Shown piece after piece: positions 60,500-64,000 of a DNA stretch of 64,000 nucleotides. Position numbers and translations under genes: made by a program. Numbering within the stretch: the stretch's first letter is position 1; each line of letters begins with the position of its first letter. The notes beneath the pieces were generated by a model that was given only the letters and a program-made list of their open reading frames with translations, was not told the origin of the DNA and did no database searches. The stretch is from Nyssa sinensis (taxonomy: Eukaryota > Streptophyta > Magnoliopsida > Cornales > Nyssaceae): positions 10,890,740-10,954,739 of the forward strand of contig CM018038.1 in assembly GCA_008638375.1 (NCBI GenBank), in the 5' to 3' direction.

Positions 60500-61175
60500 G
60501 TTTCACAAATGATAAAATAGACTTGCACAAACTTACGTCACTCGGTTCGGATGCCCGGTTTGAAACTTATGCAAGTTTCAGCTTCAAAAAGGTCCATTTT
60601 GGGGTTTTGACAGACCAAAATGCCGGATATCAGCCTAACTACATCGAAATCCCATCACACACCTCACAAATGATAAAATAGACTGGCACAAACTTACGTC
60701 ACTCGGTTCGGATGCCCGTTTTGAAACTTATACAAGTTTTAGCTTCAAAAAGGCTCATTTTGAAGTTTTGACAGACCAAAATGCCGGATATTGGCCTAAC
60801 TACATTGAAACCCCAACACACACCTTACAAATGATACAGTAGACTTGCACAAAATTACGGCACTCAGTTCGGATGCCCGATTTGAAACTTATGCTAGTTT
60901 CAGCTCTAAAAAGGCTCATTTTGGAATTTTGACAGACCAAAATGCCGGATGTTGGCCTAACTACACCAAAACCCCATCACACACCTCACAAATGATAAAA
61001 TAAACTTGCATGAACTTATGGCACTCTGTTCGGATGCTCGGTTTGAAACTTATGCAAGTTTCAACTCCAAAAAGGCCCATTTTGGGGTTTTGACAGACCA
61101 AAATGTCGGATATCGGCCTAACTACACCGAAACCCCATCACACATCTCACAAATGATAAAATAGACTTCTGCTAC
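60500..61175. repeat. 160-bp tandem satellite in CACTA element B, about 4 units
   Basis: The unit is the same as in 38615-40497, with the GAAACTTATGCAAGTTTC hairpin and CATTTTGG...CCAAAATG inverted repeat preserved. Units are spaced about 160 bases apart, with GTTTTGAC near 60604, 60764, 60924 and 61084. Confidence 0.93.
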
Positions 61176-61569
61176 TTTATGCCATTCTTACTATACATTC
61201 TATGTTCATATATATTTAATAATTATTTTAATATATATCATTTGATCTTTATTTCAGATTGATCGGGATTATTGTAGCGTCGTCTTTATGTTTTGCATCG
61301 AAACTTGTTATTTTTATTTGGTTTTTTTTTTTCATGGACATCTGTAGTTACATTTTGGAGACAATTTTTAATTTTTTTTTAATTTTTAAATTGTACTTTT
61401 ACAAATGTACATAATTAGTTTAATATATGAATGTATTTTTCTTTTTTAATATATTCATTTTAGAATGCTTAAATTTTATTGTATATCAGGATGGATGATT
61501 GATACAGGTTTAAACAGGAATAAAAGAACAAATAAAATAAAGTAAACATGTTTTTCAAAAAAAAAACTT

Positions 61570-62032
61570 TTAATGACGCACACCTATGCGTCGCTAAAAG
61601 GACTATTAGCGATGCTCACTGGGCGCCGCTAATAGTGTGTTTTAGCGACACCCACCTGTGTGTCGGTAATATTCCTTTTAACGACGCTTAGGGGGCGTCG
61701 CTAATTAGTCTCGTTTAGCGACGCTCAGTGAGCGTCGCTAATAGTCCTTTTAGCGACGCTCAGGGGGCGTCGCTAATAGTGGTTTTCAATGACACACACT
61801 CGTCCTTGTGTAGTATTTGCGACGCGCCTACCCAATTATTGGCGACGTATGGTGGGCGTCGCTAATTGTATCCTTCAGCGACGGTGCGTTCGTCGCCAAT
61901 ACTATTAGCGACGCGATTATTTGTGACGCCTTAGCAACGCACGTTTGTGCGTTGCAAAAGATCTTTAGCGACGCTCAGGGCCACTATTAGCAACGCACGC
62001 GTGCGTCGCTAATAGTGTTTTCTGTTGTAGTG
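61570..62032. repeat. Right subterminal array of CACTA element B
   Basis: Closely spaced inverted pairs such as TTAGCGACGC and GCGTCGCTAA, about a dozen, are better preserved than in element A. They end at the terminal repeat TTTTCTGTTGTAGTG. Confidence 0.9.
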
Positions 62033-62035
62033 TGA

Positions 62036-63113
62036 CTCATTTAGTAGATGAAATCGTTGCAAGGTTTTACCTAATAACCTTTATTTATGGTGTATTGCAG
62101 GATTGAGTGTGTCAGATCAATGCTTTTCGTTTAACTATGTTTAAGTAATGGTCAAGAATGAATTTAGTACTTTTGACACAAATTTCGGTAATTTGTCAGG
62201 AGTCCTTAGACGATTTAATCAATATATTTGGGTGAATGTTCAAAAAAATAATAATTAGGCATTACATTTACAACATGAATTACTACAACTCTTTTTAAAA
62301 TGTAAACAAAAAAAATCTAATCTAAACATTAATTCTAAAAATACCCTTAACACATCATTAAGGGAGCAAAATGGATAACTAAATTCAATCAACCAAGCAT
62401 TTATCTATTAAACAATAAATTTTTTTGAATATGTTGTTTAAATTTAAAGAAAAGTTATGGTAACTTACTTGTGCATATTTCCGATGAAATTTTTATTTAT
62501 ATGCAAGTGTAACATTACTTTTTCTCCTAGGATTATGTTAACGAACTGCATGAATAAATACATCTCATAACTTAACCATACTTGTGCAGCCCTAACTAAC
62601 ACAGAACAGAGAAAAATAATATAAAAGAATAATTTCTAACCCCCCTCCCCCCCAATTAATTACAATTAAATTAAAATACAGAGAGAGATTCAGAATTCAA
62701 AGGTACAAAAATAAGATCTCTTAATCAAGTGAGAAAACAAAAAGAAGAATTTTAGCGCAAGACAAGAATTTTTTTTTTTTGAACAGCAAAAAGATTTCAT
62801 ATATAAAAAGAATAAGCCTCATACAGCATAGGAAATCGAAATAACTTTACACATCCAAGCCTAAGTAAGCCAACCTGAGAGATGAGGAAATCCAAAACCC
62901 AAACTAACATACAAATGTTACAAAACCCAGAACTATTCTAAACTTAACGCCCCAAAATAGCACACCCACACTCAGAATAACATAGTATGTATCGCTACAA
63001 ATTTTGTCAGCAATAACATACAATTTTTTGCATTCTTTTCAATAACTTTATTGTTATGATTTTGCAACAAACTGGAACTTAGAGTAGATACATATGTTTC
63101 TAATGCTCAGAAC
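62036..63113. other. Intergenic DNA downstream of laccase C, no gene seen
   Basis: This is AT-rich. At 62770-62990 a poly-T followed by GAACAGCAAAAAGATTTCAT could be the reversed poly-A tail and 3' end of a truncated LINE on the minus strand. I could not find its target duplication. Confidence 0.4.
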
Positions 63114-63603
63114 TCAACAAGGAGGGAGGTATTTGGGTGGCGGGCGCATGCTCGTTTCTGGGGTGGTGCCATTTTTAACTATAAGAACAGTGTTCATACC
63201 CCACGTCGCATGCTTCTCCAAATGACAGTGCATGAACCATACCCCTGTTCAACAAAATCATCCATATTAGTGCCTATAAAATCCATCCATCTATATATAT
63301 ATATATATATATATATAAATGATATCTATAACACAAAGCACTGGAACCCATTAACAATAAAGGCATTGGATCCAATACCCTTAAGGTCAGCATCATCTTT
63401 AGTATACTTTTTAAATAAATAAAATAAAATTGGGTAACCTTAAATGATGTGTCAGTGTCATGCATTTATTATTAAATAAAGGATAAAAACAATTTAGGGG
63501 ATTAGAAGGTGTGGGAATAGTCCCACCCAAAAGGTATTATAGTATATGTGTGTGTGTGTGTGTGTGTGTGTTATTATTAGTAATTATTATGAAATCTGAA
63601 GGG

Positions 63604-63649
<46 letters not shown>

Positions 63650-64000
63650 AGGATTATCTGCAATGAATCTGATGGTAGCCCAACCATTCTTGGGTAATCC
63701 AAATGTATTGATTTCTGGTGGATCAACCAAGTTATAATTGGGTGCATCACGAGTCTTGTTGAAATTCCCAAAACCCATTCCAACCAAATAGAAGCTGAAA
63801 CCATGTAGATGCATTGGATGATTCTCAGCACCACCCCCGACATTAGTCCCTTGGAACACTATCTCCACTGATGCGTTATGCTTAATGAACTTCGCCGTCG
63901 TCCCTTGGGATGCATATTTTGTATCGTCCGCAACTGTATCTGCTGTGAAGTTAAATATGGATGGTGGCTTGTTCGGAAAATCTCCCTCAAAAACATTACT
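63114..64000 (-). CDS. Laccase gene C, last two exons only (5' part beyond window)
   Basis: The visible exons on the minus strand are 64000-63649 (partial) and 63244-63114, ending in TGA. The penultimate exon has copper motif L3 [14 protein letters not shown] and ends in FIADNPG. The last exon has L4 [16 protein letters not shown], again with Met at the type-1 axial position, and closes normally at PPPKYLPPC. This is the usual plant laccase C-terminus, which gene B lacks. The phase across the 404-base intron is correct (codon split after base 1). The intron's donor is GTCTCTCT, opening straight into a microsatellite. It is clearly a laccase, less similar to A and B than they are to each other, and probably of the same LAC14/15-like group. 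Confidence 0.93.
63607..63647. repeat. (GA)n microsatellite abutting the laccase C splice donor
   Basis: About 41 bases of pure GA (CT on the coding strand) begin directly after the GT of the intron donor. The same 404-base intron also holds a TA run (about 63291-63316) and a GT run (about 63547-63572). Confidence 0.95.

Larger units (their letters stand above)
56465..62032. mobile_element. CACTA element B, full length, no transposase seen
   Basis: The left end CGCTACAAAAAAACTT is one base from CACTACA. The right end in reverse complement is CACTACAACAGAAAACAC. A 3-base duplication TGA flanks both ends (56462-56464 and 62033-62035), as expected for CACTA elements. Subterminal TTAGCGACGC arrays lie at both ends, and the 160-bp satellite and right spacer match CACTA element A. 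The interior 56800-58300 is AT-rich. The part 58380-60250 contains segments that look like host-gene leader and exon pieces. I find no transposase, so it would depend on another element for movement. Confidence 0.88.

Noticed and set aside
60355..60681. 108-codon frame in CACTA element B
   Set aside because: Half of it is 160-bp satellite, so it is not a gene.
62770..62990. Possible truncated LINE on the minus strand
   Set aside because: The poly-A-like tract and 3' end look right, but no coding remnant or target duplication could be shown.

Overview
The window looks like nuclear DNA of a flowering plant, most likely a eudicot and possibly woody. The genes have GT-AG introns, the intergenic DNA is very AT-rich, and plant transposons of several orders are present (Ty3/gypsy, Ty1/copia-like, TRIM, CACTA, MULE-like, hAT-like). 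I cannot name the species. The only host genes I can support are three laccase (multicopper oxidase) genes, all on the minus strand.

Laccase cluster: gene A (1-5801, 3' end cut off by the window edge) and gene B (22280-29292, complete) are two copies of one tandem segmental duplication of at least 7.3 kb. The copies share exon structure, splice phases, old intronic repeats and about 1.5 kb of upstream DNA. Gene B has seven exons, 593 codons and all copper ligands. It has lost the stop codon expected just after the C-terminal Cys, which adds 25 residues. Gene C (63114-64000, only the last two exons visible) is a more distant paralogue. Its last intron opens with GT followed directly by a long CT run. 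Secreted plant laccases oxidise phenolics in the apoplast.

Region by region: 7.3-11.2 kb is AT-rich spacer with a 470-bp MULE-like element and a perfect 79-bp duplication. From 11194 to 19507 lies a complete but non-autonomous Tat-type gypsy element (TSD TATAT). It has gag-protease in sense and a decayed, spliced, TATA-equipped gene in antisense, plus a 33-bp minisatellite. A 350-bp TRIM sits at 19.9-20.3 kb. From 33.7 to 46.7 kb is a nested complex: a decayed gypsy element whose 3' LTR is interrupted by a CACTA element, which itself holds a Tat-family solo LTR (TSD GTATT) and a small copia-like element (TSD GGTTC). A 509-bp TRIM (TSD TTAGA) is at 48.0-48.5 kb, an 87-bp triple repeat at 53.0 kb, and a hAT-like element at 53.4-54.2 kb. 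A second CACTA element (56465-62032, TSD TGA) has no transposase but carries the same 160-bp satellite as the first, plus segments that look like captured host-gene pieces.

The most unusual structures are the antisense gene inside the gag-only Tat element, the 160-bp hairpin-bearing satellite shared by the two CACTA elements, the pyrimidine-rich copia-like element lacking most of its 3' LTR, and the altered laccase gene ends. All assignments come from reading the sequence; no database search was run.
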